From: Larkinella terrae
GTDB taxonomy: Bacteria; Bacteroidota; Bacteroidia; Cytophagales; Spirosomataceae
Direction of reading: 5' to 3'
Assembly: GCF_009668025.1 (NCBI RefSeq)
Contig: NZ_WJXZ01000021.1
Coordinates: forward strand, 1-64,000
Length of the DNA stretch: 64,000 bases
Positions 44,437 to 52,389 of the stretch are shown in pieces. The translations under genes were made by a program, and so were the position numbers. The first letter of the stretch is position 1. Every line of letters starts with the position of its first letter. Below the pieces are notes generated by a model. It did not search any database, was not told where the DNA came from, and worked only from the letters and a program-made list of their open reading frames with translations.

Positions 44437-44455
44437 TTTGCAACTAGGTTGCAAA
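44437..44455. promoter_or_regulatory. Fur/Zur-like operator dyad upstream of the TonB receptor gene
   Basis: TTTGCAAC-TAG-GTTGCAAA is a perfect 8-bp dyad with a three-base centre, 44 bp before the chosen start codon. The length and spacing suit a Fur-family dimer. The identification as Zur is inference from the receptor type. Confidence 0.6.
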
Positions 44456-44804
44456 TTCGACTCGGTTAATTGTGTGATCGGTCAGCGATCCCGCTCCATA
44501 GAAAGTGCATAAAAACCTTGTTTATGCGTTGTTTATACGTTTTGTTTAACTAAATTTGGAAAAGGTTAAACAAAGTGTGGCGCATGATTCCACACACTGT
44601 GGTATTTTTTCCACAAATCGTTCTTTGACACCGTTTGGCACAGTTGTCCCGTTCCCTCGGTTGATGATTTATAAGTTGCTGATATTCAGGTTTTTGAACT
44701 TGTCTTTTTGGGGTTTGAAAAAATAATCAGCGGGTTTGGTTGCATTCTTGACTAGTTGATAGGCATACAAGGTTCAACACAAACGACTTAACGACTTATA
44801 GATC
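44456..44804. other. Intergenic region before the carotenoid sigma factor gene
   Basis: About 350 bp with CCACACACTGTGG (44590-44602) as a small palindrome and two T-rich stretches. It must hold the sigma factor promoter; no clear TAnnTTTG box was found. Confidence 0.5.
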
Positions 44805-45317
44805 ATGACAGCACTTGAATTTACCTACAACATCGGCAAAGTTTCAAAGTCGCTGAAGCCATTTGCTCTGCGTTTAACGAAAGATGTTGAAGATGCAAAT
44901 GACTTATTGCAGGACACTTTATTGAAAGCGTTTACAAACCGCGATAAATATACGGATGGTACGAACCTGAAAGCCTGGTTGTATACCATCATGAAAAATA
45001 CGTTCATCACCAACTATCAGCGGATGGTGCGGAAAAACACCTTCATCGACACGACGGATAACCTGCACTACATCAACTCGATGGACAGCAGCACCGACAA
45101 CACCGCTTATTCATCGTTCGCACAGGACGACATTAACCGGGCCGTCAACTCGCTGGAAGACACTTACCGGACACCGTTTATGATGCACTTCCGGGGCTTC
45201 AAATACCACGAAATTGCTGCCCGTCTGGATATCCCCATTGGAACCGTTAAAAACCGCATCCACATTGCTCGCAAAGAGCTGAAAGATCGGCTGAAAGTAT
45301 ATGCCTATCAGGCGTAA
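44805..45317 (+). CDS. ECF RNA polymerase sigma factor of the carotenoid locus
   Basis: 170 residues. Region 2 has DVEDANDLLQDTLLKAF and LKAWLYTIMKNTFITNYQR; region 4 has the helix-turn-helix GFKYHEIAARLDIPIGTVKNR. The same type of sigma factor is found directly upstream of crtI and crtB in many Cytophagales, so it probably controls pigment synthesis in response to light or oxidative stress. No anti-sigma gene is adjacent. Three hairpins, two of them terminator-like, separate it from crtI. Confidence 0.93.
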   Translation: MTALEFTYNIGKVSKSLKPFALRLTKDVEDANDLLQDTLLKAFTNRDKYTDGTNLKAWLYTIMKNTFITNYQRMVRKNTFIDTTDNLHYINSMDSSTDNTAYSSFAQDDINRAVNSLEDTYRTPFMMHFRGFKYHEIAARLDIPIGTVKNRIHIARKELKDRLKVYAYQA

Positions 45318-45407
45318 TAGAGAATAGAGGTTAGACAAGAGAAGAAAGACGAAGTAATTGAGTGCATCAAACAAGTCTTTACTCTCTTGTCTCTCTTCTA
45401 ACTTCTC
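45315..45407. repeat. Heptad-phased inverted repeat after the sigma factor gene
   Basis: Arms 45333-45350 and 45375-45392 match at 16 of 18 positions. Five consecutive 7-mers end in AGA (45315-45349: TAATAGA, GAATAGA, GGTTAGA, CAAGAGA, AGAAAGA); the first holds the TAA stop codon. The right arm carries the 20-mer also found at 31057-31076. Confidence 0.88.
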
Positions 45408-45456
45408 AAAAAGACATTGATTGAGTAGTTTTTGGTTAAAAAAGAGGAAGGTTCCG

Positions 45457-45487
45457 AAAAGTTAGATGGTTTCCGTCTAACTTTTTT
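45457..45487 (+). terminator. Terminator-like hairpin 1 before crtI
   Basis: AAAAGTTAGA (45457-45466) pairs with TCTAACTTTT (45476-45485), ending in six T. Confidence 0.85.
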
Positions 45488-45498
45488 GGTTAGAGACG

Positions 45499-45525
45499 AG
45501 ACGGATTTTTCAATCCGTCTTTTTT
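45499..45525 (+). terminator. Terminator-like hairpin 2 before crtI
   Basis: AGACGGATT (45499-45507) pairs with AATCCGTCT (45512-45520) with a TTTC loop and a T run to 45525. Only 52 bp remain before the crtI ATG, so read-through or a promoter inside this short space is needed. Confidence 0.88.
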
Positions 45526-45577
45526 GCGTTTATTACCCGACAATTTTACTGAATACCCTCCTGGAGGCTGGATTTGT

Positions 45578-47050
45578 ATGTCAAAAAAAGTTATTGTTAT
45601 TGGTGCCGGTTTTGCCGGTTTATCGGCGGCTACCAGTCTGGCGGCCAAGGGTTTTGAGGTGACGGTTCTGGAGAAAAACAATCAGGCGGGCGGACGGGCC
45701 CGGCAATTTCAGCAGGCCGGTTTTACGTTCGACATGGGCCCCAGCTGGTATTGGATGCCCGATGTGTTTGAAACCTATTTTGGCCGGTTTGGCAAAAAGC
45801 CGTCAGATTATTACAATCTTGTCCGGCTCGATCCGTCGTATTCGGTCATTTTTGGTACTGACGACGCCGTGAGCCTGCCCGCCGGAATTGAAAAACTGCA
45901 GGCGGTTTTTGAGGAAATAGAACCTGGCGCTGGTGGGCGCTTGCTCGATTTCCTGAAACAGGCGGCTTATAAATACGAGGTCGGAATTAATCAGTTCGTC
46001 TGGAAACCGAGTCGGCGGATTTCGGAATTCATGAGCCTGCAACTGCTGAAAGACGTCATGCGGCTGGATGTTTTCCAATCTTTTTCCAGCCATGTTCGTA
46101 AATACTTCCAGCACGAGCGGTTGTTGCAGCTAATGGAGTTCCCGATTTTGTTTCTCGGAGCTACGCCCGCAAACACCCCGGCCATGTACAGCCTGATGAA
46201 TTACGCCGAAATTTCGAAGGGCACCTGGTATCCGATGGGCGGCATGTACGAAATCGTGAAAGCGATGGTGAAGCTGGCCGAGGAAAAGGGCGTGACGATC
46301 TTGTTAAACCATCCGGTTAAACAAATTAGTGTAACAAATGGTATAGCCAACAAGGTCGAAACCTATCAGGGAGTGTTCGAAGCCGACGTGGTGGTGGCCG
46401 GAGCCGATTACCAGCATGTCGATAGTCAGTTGCTGACGCCGGACTACCGAAACTACTCCGATCCGTACTGGAACAGCCGGGTGCTGGCCCCGTCGTCGCT
46501 GCTGTTTTATCTGGGAGTCGACAAGCGATTACCGCGTTTGCAGCACCACAACCTGTTTTTTGACGAAGATTTCGGTTTACACGCCGTCGAGATTTACGAA
46601 AAACCGCAGTGGCCGACCAAACCCCTGTTTTACGTTTCGGCACCGTCGAAAACCGATCCGGGCGTGGCTCCGGCGGGAATGGAGAACTTATTTATTCTGA
46701 TTCCGGTCGCGCCGGACCTGAACGACCCGGACGAAACGCGCGAACGGTATTACCACATGGTGATGGAACGGCTGGAAGCGTATGTGGGCGAAACTATTCG
46801 AGATCACGTGATTTTTAAACGAAGTTATGCCCATAGCAACTTCATCGCTGATTATCACGCCTTTCGGGGCAATGCGTACGGGCTCGCAAACACGCTGCGC
46901 CAAACGGCAATTTTAAAACCGGGTTTGAAAAACCGGAAGGTCAACAACCTGTTTTATACCGGCCAGCTCACGGTTCCGGGGCCGGGTGTACCGCCGTCGC
47001 TGATATCCGGGCTGGTGGTAGCCGACGAAGTGGCGAAGGAGTTTGGGTGA
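45578..47050 (+). CDS. crtI: Phytoene desaturase CrtI
   Basis: 490 residues from the ATG at 45578, preceded by a purine-rich GGAGG. The N-terminal FAD motif VIVIGAGFAGLSAATSLAAKG and EKNNQAGGRARQF are complete, with the CrtI block FDMGPSWYWMPDVFE and the C-terminal LFYTGQLTVPGPGVPPSLISG. It desaturates phytoene to lycopene or a related product at the membrane. It is followed by crtB 78 bp downstream and preceded by an ECF sigma gene, the usual carotenoid locus of this group. Diapophytoene desaturase is the main alternative but less likely. Confidence 0.95.
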   Translation: MSKKVIVIGAGFAGLSAATSLAAKGFEVTVLEKNNQAGGRARQFQQAGFTFDMGPSWYWMPDVFETYFGRFGKKPSDYYNLVRLDPSYSVIFGTDDAVSLPAGIEKLQAVFEEIEPGAGGRLLDFLKQAAYKYEVGINQFVWKPSRRISEFMSLQLLKDVMRLDVFQSFSSHVRKYFQHERLLQLMEFPILFLGATPANTPAMYSLMNYAEISKGTWYPMGGMYEIVKAMVKLAEEKGVTILLNHPVKQISVTNGIANKVETYQGVFEADVVVAGADYQHVDSQLLTPDYRNYSDPYWNSRVLAPSSLLFYLGVDKRLPRLQHHNLFFDEDFGLHAVEIYEKPQWPTKPLFYVSAPSKTDPGVAPAGMENLFILIPVAPDLNDPDETRERYYHMVMERLEAYVGETIRDHVIFKRSYAHSNFIADYHAFRGNAYGLANTLRQTAILKPGLKNRKVNNLFYTGQLTVPGPGVPPSLISGLVVADEVAKEFG

Positions 47051-47128
47051 TTGGTTTTACTTGAAAAAGAGTGTGAATAGCTGTTCCGGCGACTGATGCG
47101 CGATGGTTCAGCCCAGCAAAAAACGTTT

Positions 47129-47965
47129 ATGATCGAGTTATTTAATCGAAGTGCGTTAGAATGTAGTAAGCTGATTACTGAACGGTACAGTACTTCATTT
47201 ACGCTGGGTATCAAGACTTTGGATCGGAAATTTCATTTTCCGATCTATGCCGTGTACGGTTTTGTCCGGTATGCCGATGAGATTGTGGACACGTTTTACG
47301 ACCACGATCAAAAGTATCTGTTGGACAAGTTTAAAAAAGACACTTACGAAGCCATCGAAACCGGAATCAGCCTGAACCCAATCCTGCATTCGTTTCAGGG
47401 CGTTGTTAAAACCTACAGCATTGATCGGAAATTGATCGATGCGTTCCTGAAAAGCATGGAAATGGACTTGTATTGCAACGAATACACGGACAACAGCTAC
47501 CAGGAATACATTTATGGCTCGGCGGAAGTGGTGGGGCTGATGTGTCTGCGGGTGTTTTGCGAGGGCGATTCGGCGATGTTTGACCGGCTGAAAGAACCGG
47601 CGCGCAAGCTGGGAGCGGCTTTCCAGAAAGTAAATTTTTTGCGCGACCTCAAGAGCGATTACGTCGACCGGGGCCGGATTTATTTCCCCGGCGTTGATTT
47701 CAACGATTTTACCAAAGACGCCAAACGGCTCATCGAAGCCGATATTCAGCGGGATTTTGACGAAGCATACGCCGGGATTCTGAATCTTCCACGCGGAGCC
47801 CGGATGGGCGTTCATCTGGCCTATACCTACTACCAGACGCTGTTCAACAAAATCAAGCAGGTGCCGGCGTCGCGGATTCAGGAAGAGCGGGTGCGGGTGC
47901 CGGACGTGAAAAAAATTGCCTTGCTGGCGCAGACTTACATGCGGTTTCGCTGGAGCGGAATGTAA
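47129..47965 (+). CDS. crtB: Phytoene synthase CrtB (squalene/phytoene synthase family)
   Basis: 278 residues from the ATG at 47129 (MIELFNRSALECSKLITERY). The two aspartate motifs that bind Mg-diphosphate are YADEIVDTF (about 50) and LRDLKSDYVDRGRIYFP (about 170). It condenses two geranylgeranyl diphosphates to phytoene, the substrate of CrtI. A bidirectional terminator follows, so crtB ends the transcript. Confidence 0.95.
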   Translation: MIELFNRSALECSKLITERYSTSFTLGIKTLDRKFHFPIYAVYGFVRYADEIVDTFYDHDQKYLLDKFKKDTYEAIETGISLNPILHSFQGVVKTYSIDRKLIDAFLKSMEMDLYCNEYTDNSYQEYIYGSAEVVGLMCLRVFCEGDSAMFDRLKEPARKLGAAFQKVNFLRDLKSDYVDRGRIYFPGVDFNDFTKDAKRLIEADIQRDFDEAYAGILNLPRGARMGVHLAYTYYQTLFNKIKQVPASRIQEERVRVPDVKKIALLAQTYMRFRWSGM

Positions 47966-48003
47966 AAACAACAGCCGGACACTCTCGCATCCGGCCGTTT
48001 TGA
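47963..48003. terminator. Bidirectional terminator after crtB
   Basis: GCCGGA (47974-47979) pairs with TCCGGC (47990-47995), flanked by A/T tracts; each strand ends in a T-rich stretch. It lies between convergent genes. Confidence 0.8.
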
Positions 48004-48015
48004 TGAATACCGGTT

Positions 48016-48438
48016 TTAATTCTGGTCCAGAATCACCCGTTGCAATCTTGTTTTAATATCAAATTTTTGGGCTATCCGGGTTCCTCCCGAGCGGATTTCA
48101 AAACCGTAAGTTCCATCCTGCAACGTCGACAGATCAAAGGTCGTGATGCGGAGCGCGTGATGAGAATACGTGTTCGCGTATAAAATCTCCCGATCACTGC
48201 TGATAATAAACACATCGACGGCGTCGTGGAGGGCTAGCAGCGGCTGCGTAACTTCGAGCCGGAATCGCAGGTTTCCCACTTCTTTAAAAGACAACTGCAT
48301 GGCCGACTCCGTTTTCGCATTTTCGCTGATTGCTTCCGGCGTTTGAGCGCGGACGGTGTTCATCAGCAGCAGACTCATCAAGGCCAGCAACAGCAAGCCC
48401 GGTTTCCGGTTTTTCAGAATGTAAATTTTCCTTTTCAT
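48016..48438 (-). CDS. Exported protein with a Por-sorting-like beta domain
   Basis: 140 residues from the ATG at 48438; the frame extends twelve codons further without a better start. A basic N terminus and a long hydrophobic stretch end at MNTVRAQ. The mature part ends with STLQDGTYGFEIRSGGTRIAQKFDI, which has the look of the small beta-sandwich domains at the ends of type IX secreted proteins, but here it is free-standing. Function unknown. Confidence 0.7.
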   Translation of the reverse strand: MKRKIYILKNRKPGLLLLALMSLLLMNTVRAQTPEAISENAKTESAMQLSFKEVGNLRFRLEVTQPLLALHDAVDVFIISSDREILYANTYSHHALRITTFDLSTLQDGTYGFEIRSGGTRIAQKFDIKTRLQRVILDQN

Positions 48439-48671
48439 GGTTGTATTAAGTTTTAATAAATGGACAAAGTGCAATTAATTAATTGGTAAATACGATCAAC
48501 CTTAGAATAATATTTTGATAAATAAATTTATAACTTATTTGTATACAGTGTGTTGCCGGAAACTAACGTTCACTAAAGTTGTTTTTATTATTATTGTTTA
48601 TGCCGGAATTATTCAATAAAAACCGGTTTTTTACAAGTACTCCCCTGAATAGTGAAATGAGATTTTAACCG

Positions 48672-48679
48672 TATCTTTG
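48672..48679 (+). promoter_or_regulatory. Bacteroidota -7 promoter box for gatB
   Basis: TATCTTTG, the same sequence as before typA, 32 bp before the ATG. The -33 element is weak. Confidence 0.65.
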
Positions 48680-48711
48680 CGGTTTACAGTTTTATACTAC
48701 AATACAGGTTC

Positions 48712-50211
48712 ATGGTTTCTGAAACGGCTGAAAAGACGGTATCTGCAGCGATGCTGGCCAAATACGAGTTGGTAATTGGTCTGGAAGTTCACTGCCAGCT
48801 CCTGACGGCAACGAAAATCTTTGCCGCCGATTCCAATCAGTTTGGCAGCGATCCGAACACCAACATCAGCGTCATCACGCTGGGGCATCCGGGCACCTTG
48901 CCCAAACTCAACCGCAAAGCCGTCGAACTGGCGGTTCGCATGGGAGTAGCCTGTCAATCAGCGATTACACAATACAATGTCTTTGCCCGCAAAAACTATT
49001 TTTATCCCGACCTGCCGAAAGGTTACCAGTTGTCGCAGGATAAAACGCCGGTTTGCGTTGGGGGTCGGGTGCCGGTAAAATTTAGGGACGCCAGCGGAAA
49101 TCTGATCGAGAAAGCGGTTTTTCTGCACCACATTCACCTGGAAGAAGACGCCGGAAAATCGATTCACGACGGCGACTGGCATACCTCGCTGGACTACAAC
49201 CGCGCCGGAACGCCCCTGATCGAGATGGTGACCGACCCGACTATCCGCAGTGCCGAAGAAGCGGCAGCCTACCTGACCGAAGTCCGGCGGCTGGTTCGGT
49301 ACCTGGATATTTGCGATGGAAATATGGAGGAAGGCTCGCTGCGTTGCGACGTGAACATTTCCGTGCGTTTGTGGGGCCAGGAAGAGTTTGGGACGAAAGT
49401 CGAGATCAAAAACATGAATTCCATCCGCAATGTGCAGCGGGCGATCGATACGGAATTCCGGCGGCAGGTCGAAACGGTTGAAAACGGCGGAACAATTGTG
49501 CAGGAAACCCGGATGTTCGACGCTAACACGGGCCTGACGTACGGCATGCGGATGAAGGAAACGATGAACGACTACCGGTATTTTCCGGACCCGGATCTGA
49601 GCCCGGTTATTATTTCGGACGAATGGCTGTCCACTATTCGCGCCCAGATGCCCGCGTTGCCGAAAGAACGGTTTGAAAAGTTACTGAACCACTACGGTTT
49701 GCCGGAATACGACGCGACCTTGATCGCCGATGTGAAAGAACTGGCGGATTATTTTGAAGCGGTTTGCCAGCAAACGACGAATTATAAGGCGGTTTCCAAC
49801 TGGATTATGGGCCCCGTAAAAGCCCATTTGACCGAAAAATCGCTCCGCGATGGCCAGTTTTCGCTTTCGGCCGGACGGCTGTCGGAATTGATTAATTTGG
49901 TAGATTCAGGAAAAGTAAGTTTCTCGACGGCCAGCCAGCGGATTTTTCCGGTTTTGATCGAGCAGCCGGAAAAGTCACCGGAACAGGTGGCGCAGGAACA
50001 GAATTTGCTCCAAAACAGCAATACCGATACGTTGCAAACGTTGGTAGATGAGGTGCTGGCAGCCTGGCCCGATAAAGTAAAAGAGTACAAAAAGGGTAAA
50101 AAAGGATTGCTGGGCCTGTTTGTTGGCGAAGTAATGAAAAAATCGAAAGGCAGCGCCGACCCGAAATTGACCAATGAATTGCTGCAAAAAGCATTGTCGT
50201 CTCCGTTATAA
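48712..50211 (+). CDS. gatB: Asp-tRNA(Asn)/Glu-tRNA(Gln) amidotransferase subunit B
   Basis: 499 residues, slightly longer than usual because of about 15 N-terminal residues before YELVIGLEVHCQL. The signature LPKGYQLSQDKTPVC and the tRNA-binding helices (MRMKETMNDYRYFPDPDL, LRCDVNISVR) are complete. The C-terminal YqeY-like tail domain is present. With GatA and GatC, not in this window, it converts Glu-tRNA(Gln) or Asp-tRNA(Asn) to the amide. Twelve bases separate it from the thioredoxin-like gene. Confidence 0.97.
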   Translation: MVSETAEKTVSAAMLAKYELVIGLEVHCQLLTATKIFAADSNQFGSDPNTNISVITLGHPGTLPKLNRKAVELAVRMGVACQSAITQYNVFARKNYFYPDLPKGYQLSQDKTPVCVGGRVPVKFRDASGNLIEKAVFLHHIHLEEDAGKSIHDGDWHTSLDYNRAGTPLIEMVTDPTIRSAEEAAAYLTEVRRLVRYLDICDGNMEEGSLRCDVNISVRLWGQEEFGTKVEIKNMNSIRNVQRAIDTEFRRQVETVENGGTIVQETRMFDANTGLTYGMRMKETMNDYRYFPDPDLSPVIISDEWLSTIRAQMPALPKERFEKLLNHYGLPEYDATLIADVKELADYFEAVCQQTTNYKAVSNWIMGPVKAHLTEKSLRDGQFSLSAGRLSELINLVDSGKVSFSTASQRIFPVLIEQPEKSPEQVAQEQNLLQNSNTDTLQTLVDEVLAAWPDKVKEYKKGKKGLLGLFVGEVMKKSKGSADPKLTNELLQKALSSPL

Positions 50212-50223
50212 CAGTCAGGGAAA

Positions 50224-51372
50224 ATGAAAACAAATCGGATTGGATTCGTCGTTTTAATGGGCCTGGCGATGCCGCTGGCGGTTTTGGCCCAGACTGCCGG
50301 TAAAGAATTTACGGTAAGTGGTACGGTGCAAAACGCCAAACCGGGCAGTAAAGCGTACCTGGAAACCAACGAACAGATTTCGCGAAAGATTGACTCCGCC
50401 CAGATCGACGCTTCAGGAAAATTCGCCCTGAAAGGCCGTGAATTGAACGGCGGGAGTTTTTATAAACTGAATCTGGGCAACGGGCAGGTGTCGAGTTTGT
50501 TGGTAGAAGGCGGTGAAAATCTGACGGTTATGGCCGACGCCAACGATAAAAGCAAGACACAGGTAACGGGCTCCGTTAACATGGAGTTTTACCCGAAAAT
50601 TGTGGCCATCGACACCGAAATGCGGGAAAAGCACAAGGTTTGGCAGAAACGGGCCGCGGCAGCCGCGCAGAAAGACGATTTCAAAGCCGGTCAGGCCATC
50701 GATCAGGAAGTAGTTACCGAAAATCAGAAGGTGATCGAAACCGTCAAGGCGATGATTCCGCAGATGGGTACGGCGAGCGTGGCCATGATCGCCCTGAAAT
50801 ATTTGGATCCGAAAGAGCATTTTGCCCTGTACGAATCGCTGGCGCAAAAAATGCAGGAGGCCAACAAAACCGGTAAGCAGGTAACGGCTTTTATCGATTT
50901 TGTGAAAACGATGAAGGCGGAGCAAAGCGCGCAGGCCAATCAGGTCGCCGTGGTGGAAGGCGCTACGGCACCGGATGTTACGCTGGAAAATGCGGAAGGC
51001 AAGGCGATTAGCCTTTCGTCGTTGCGGGGCAAATACGTGCTGATCGATTTCTGGGCGTCGTGGTGCGGGCCGTGTCGGCAGGAAAACCCGAATGTGGTTC
51101 GGATGTATAACAAATACAAGGAAAAGGGATTTGAAGTTTATAGTATCTCCCTCGACGACAGCCGGGACAAATGGCTGAAAGCTGTTCAGACCGACGGCAT
51201 GATCTGGACCAACGTGCTGGGCAAAAAGAACGGAGCTTCCCCCGTAGCCATTCAATATTCAATTCAGGTCATTCCGACCACTTTTTTGCTGGATAAAGAA
51301 GGACGAATCATCGCCAAAAACCTCCGTGGCCCGGCGCTGGAGCAAAAACTCGGCGAAATTCTGGATAAATAA
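50224..51372 (+). CDS. TlpA/ResA-like thioredoxin lipid-free exported protein with DUF4369 domain
   Basis: 382 residues with a signal peptide cut after AVLAQ. An N-terminal DUF4369 beta domain (FTVSGTVQNAKPGSKAYLE, about 25-120) and a helical middle lead to a thioredoxin domain (about 240-380) with the redox motif FWASWCGPCRQENP and the cis-proline block VIPTTFLLDKEGRI. It should reduce or form disulfides in periplasmic proteins. It probably shares a transcript with gatB, and an inverted repeat follows. Confidence 0.93.
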   Translation: MKTNRIGFVVLMGLAMPLAVLAQTAGKEFTVSGTVQNAKPGSKAYLETNEQISRKIDSAQIDASGKFALKGRELNGGSFYKLNLGNGQVSSLLVEGGENLTVMADANDKSKTQVTGSVNMEFYPKIVAIDTEMREKHKVWQKRAAAAAQKDDFKAGQAIDQEVVTENQKVIETVKAMIPQMGTASVAMIALKYLDPKEHFALYESLAQKMQEANKTGKQVTAFIDFVKTMKAEQSAQANQVAVVEGATAPDVTLENAEGKAISLSSLRGKYVLIDFWASWCGPCRQENPNVVRMYNKYKEKGFEVYSISLDDSRDKWLKAVQTDGMIWTNVLGKKNGASPVAIQYSIQVIPTTFLLDKEGRIIAKNLRGPALEQKLGEILDK

Positions 51373-51375
51373 GTA

Positions 51376-51477
51376 AAAGTTTACGGTATTCGGTTTTCTG
51401 TTTACGGTGGCTAACGCACGCTTTTAGAATGCGTCAGCCTACCGAAAACCGTAAACTGAAAACCATAAACTGAAAAC
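51376..51477. repeat. Heptad-phased imperfect inverted repeat before proC
   Basis: The right side is five 7-mers ending in AAAC in exact phase (51443-51477: CGAAAAC, CGTAAAC, TGAAAAC, CATAAAC, TGAAAAC). The left side has the inverse pattern (TTTACGG, TATTCGG, TTTTCTG, TTTACGG from 51381). AAAGTTTACGGT (51376-51387) is shared with 35262-35273. It ends nine bases before the proC ATG. Confidence 0.88.
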
Positions 51478-51486
51478 CCACTGAAA

Positions 51487-52290
51487 ATGAAGATTGCTAT
51501 TGTCGGTTGCGGCAACATGGGGATGGCTTTTGCCAAATCCTTTTTGCAATATGATCTGGTAAAAAAAGACGACCTGCTGTTAATTGAAAAAAGCGCGGAT
51601 CGCTCCGAAGCGTTAAAAGCTGAAAAAACCGGGGTTGTGGTCGATACGATCAGTGCCCGCATTTCGGATTCGGATTTGATCATCTTATCCGTTAAACCTC
51701 AGGATTTTAGTAGTTTGCAGGAAGCCTTGCGGGAAACCATTCAGCCGCAACAGGTGGTGTTGTCGATCATGGCTGGGATTCCGATTGCGACCATTCAGGA
51801 GAAGCTGAACCACCGGCTGGTGATCCGCGCGATGCCCAACACCCCCGCGATGCTCGGCATGGGTATTACCGGTTTTACGGCCGCCAAAGAAGTGGACCTG
51901 AACAACCTGCGGAAAGTCGAAAACCTGATTAATGCGACGGGCCGGTCGATTTTTCTGGAAGACGAAACGATGCTCGATGCCGTCACGGCACTGAGCGGCA
52001 GCGGCCCGGCCTACTTTTACTACCTCGTTAAAGCGATGGTCGAGGCCGGAAAGCAGATGGGCTTCGATGATTCGGTGGCTTCGCTGCTCGTCAAGCAAAC
52101 GATGCTGGGCGCTTTCCACCTGATCAACAATGCCGACAAATCACTGGACGACCTGATCAAAGCCGTCGCGTCCAAAGGCGGCACGACCGAAGCGGCCCTG
52201 AAACGGTTTGAAGAAGGCGAACTGGCCGATACGCTGATTGCGGGCATCAAAGCCGCCCAAACCCGCGCTACGGAGCTTAGCAAATCATAA
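51487..52290 (+). CDS. proC: Pyrroline-5-carboxylate reductase
   Basis: 267 residues. The NADPH-binding motif IVGCGNMGMAFAKSF is at the N terminus, IIRAMPNTPAM-like text (VIRAMPNTPAMLGMGITG) is central, and the ProC signature ALSGSGPAYFYYLVKAMVEAGKQMGF precedes SKGGTTEAAL. It makes proline from pyrroline-5-carboxylate in the cytoplasm. Inverted repeats lie on both sides. Its stop codon is inside the left arm of the downstream one. Confidence 0.96.
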   Translation: MKIAIVGCGNMGMAFAKSFLQYDLVKKDDLLLIEKSADRSEALKAEKTGVVVDTISARISDSDLIILSVKPQDFSSLQEALRETIQPQQVVLSIMAGIPIATIQEKLNHRLVIRAMPNTPAMLGMGITGFTAAKEVDLNNLRKVENLINATGRSIFLEDETMLDAVTALSGSGPAYFYYLVKAMVEAGKQMGFDDSVASLLVKQTMLGAFHLINNADKSLDDLIKAVASKGGTTEAALKRFEEGELADTLIAGIKAAQTRATELSKS

Positions 52291-52386
52291 CCCTGACAGC
52301 GGCTGAAAGCCCTGTCAGCGGTTTTAGCAGTTTAGCTCAAACTATAAATTCAACCGCTGACAGGGCCTTTGGCCGCTGTCAGGGTT
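52289..52386. repeat. Inverted repeat with 35-bp arms between proC and purB
   Basis: Arms 52289-52323 and 52352-52386 are identical at 32 of 35 positions; two of the three differences are G.U pairs in plus-strand RNA. Each arm holds the near-palindrome CTGACAG...CTGTCAG. The left arm includes the end of the proC stop codon; the right arm ends three bases before the purB stop codon. Confidence 0.95.
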
Positions 52387-52389
52387 TGG

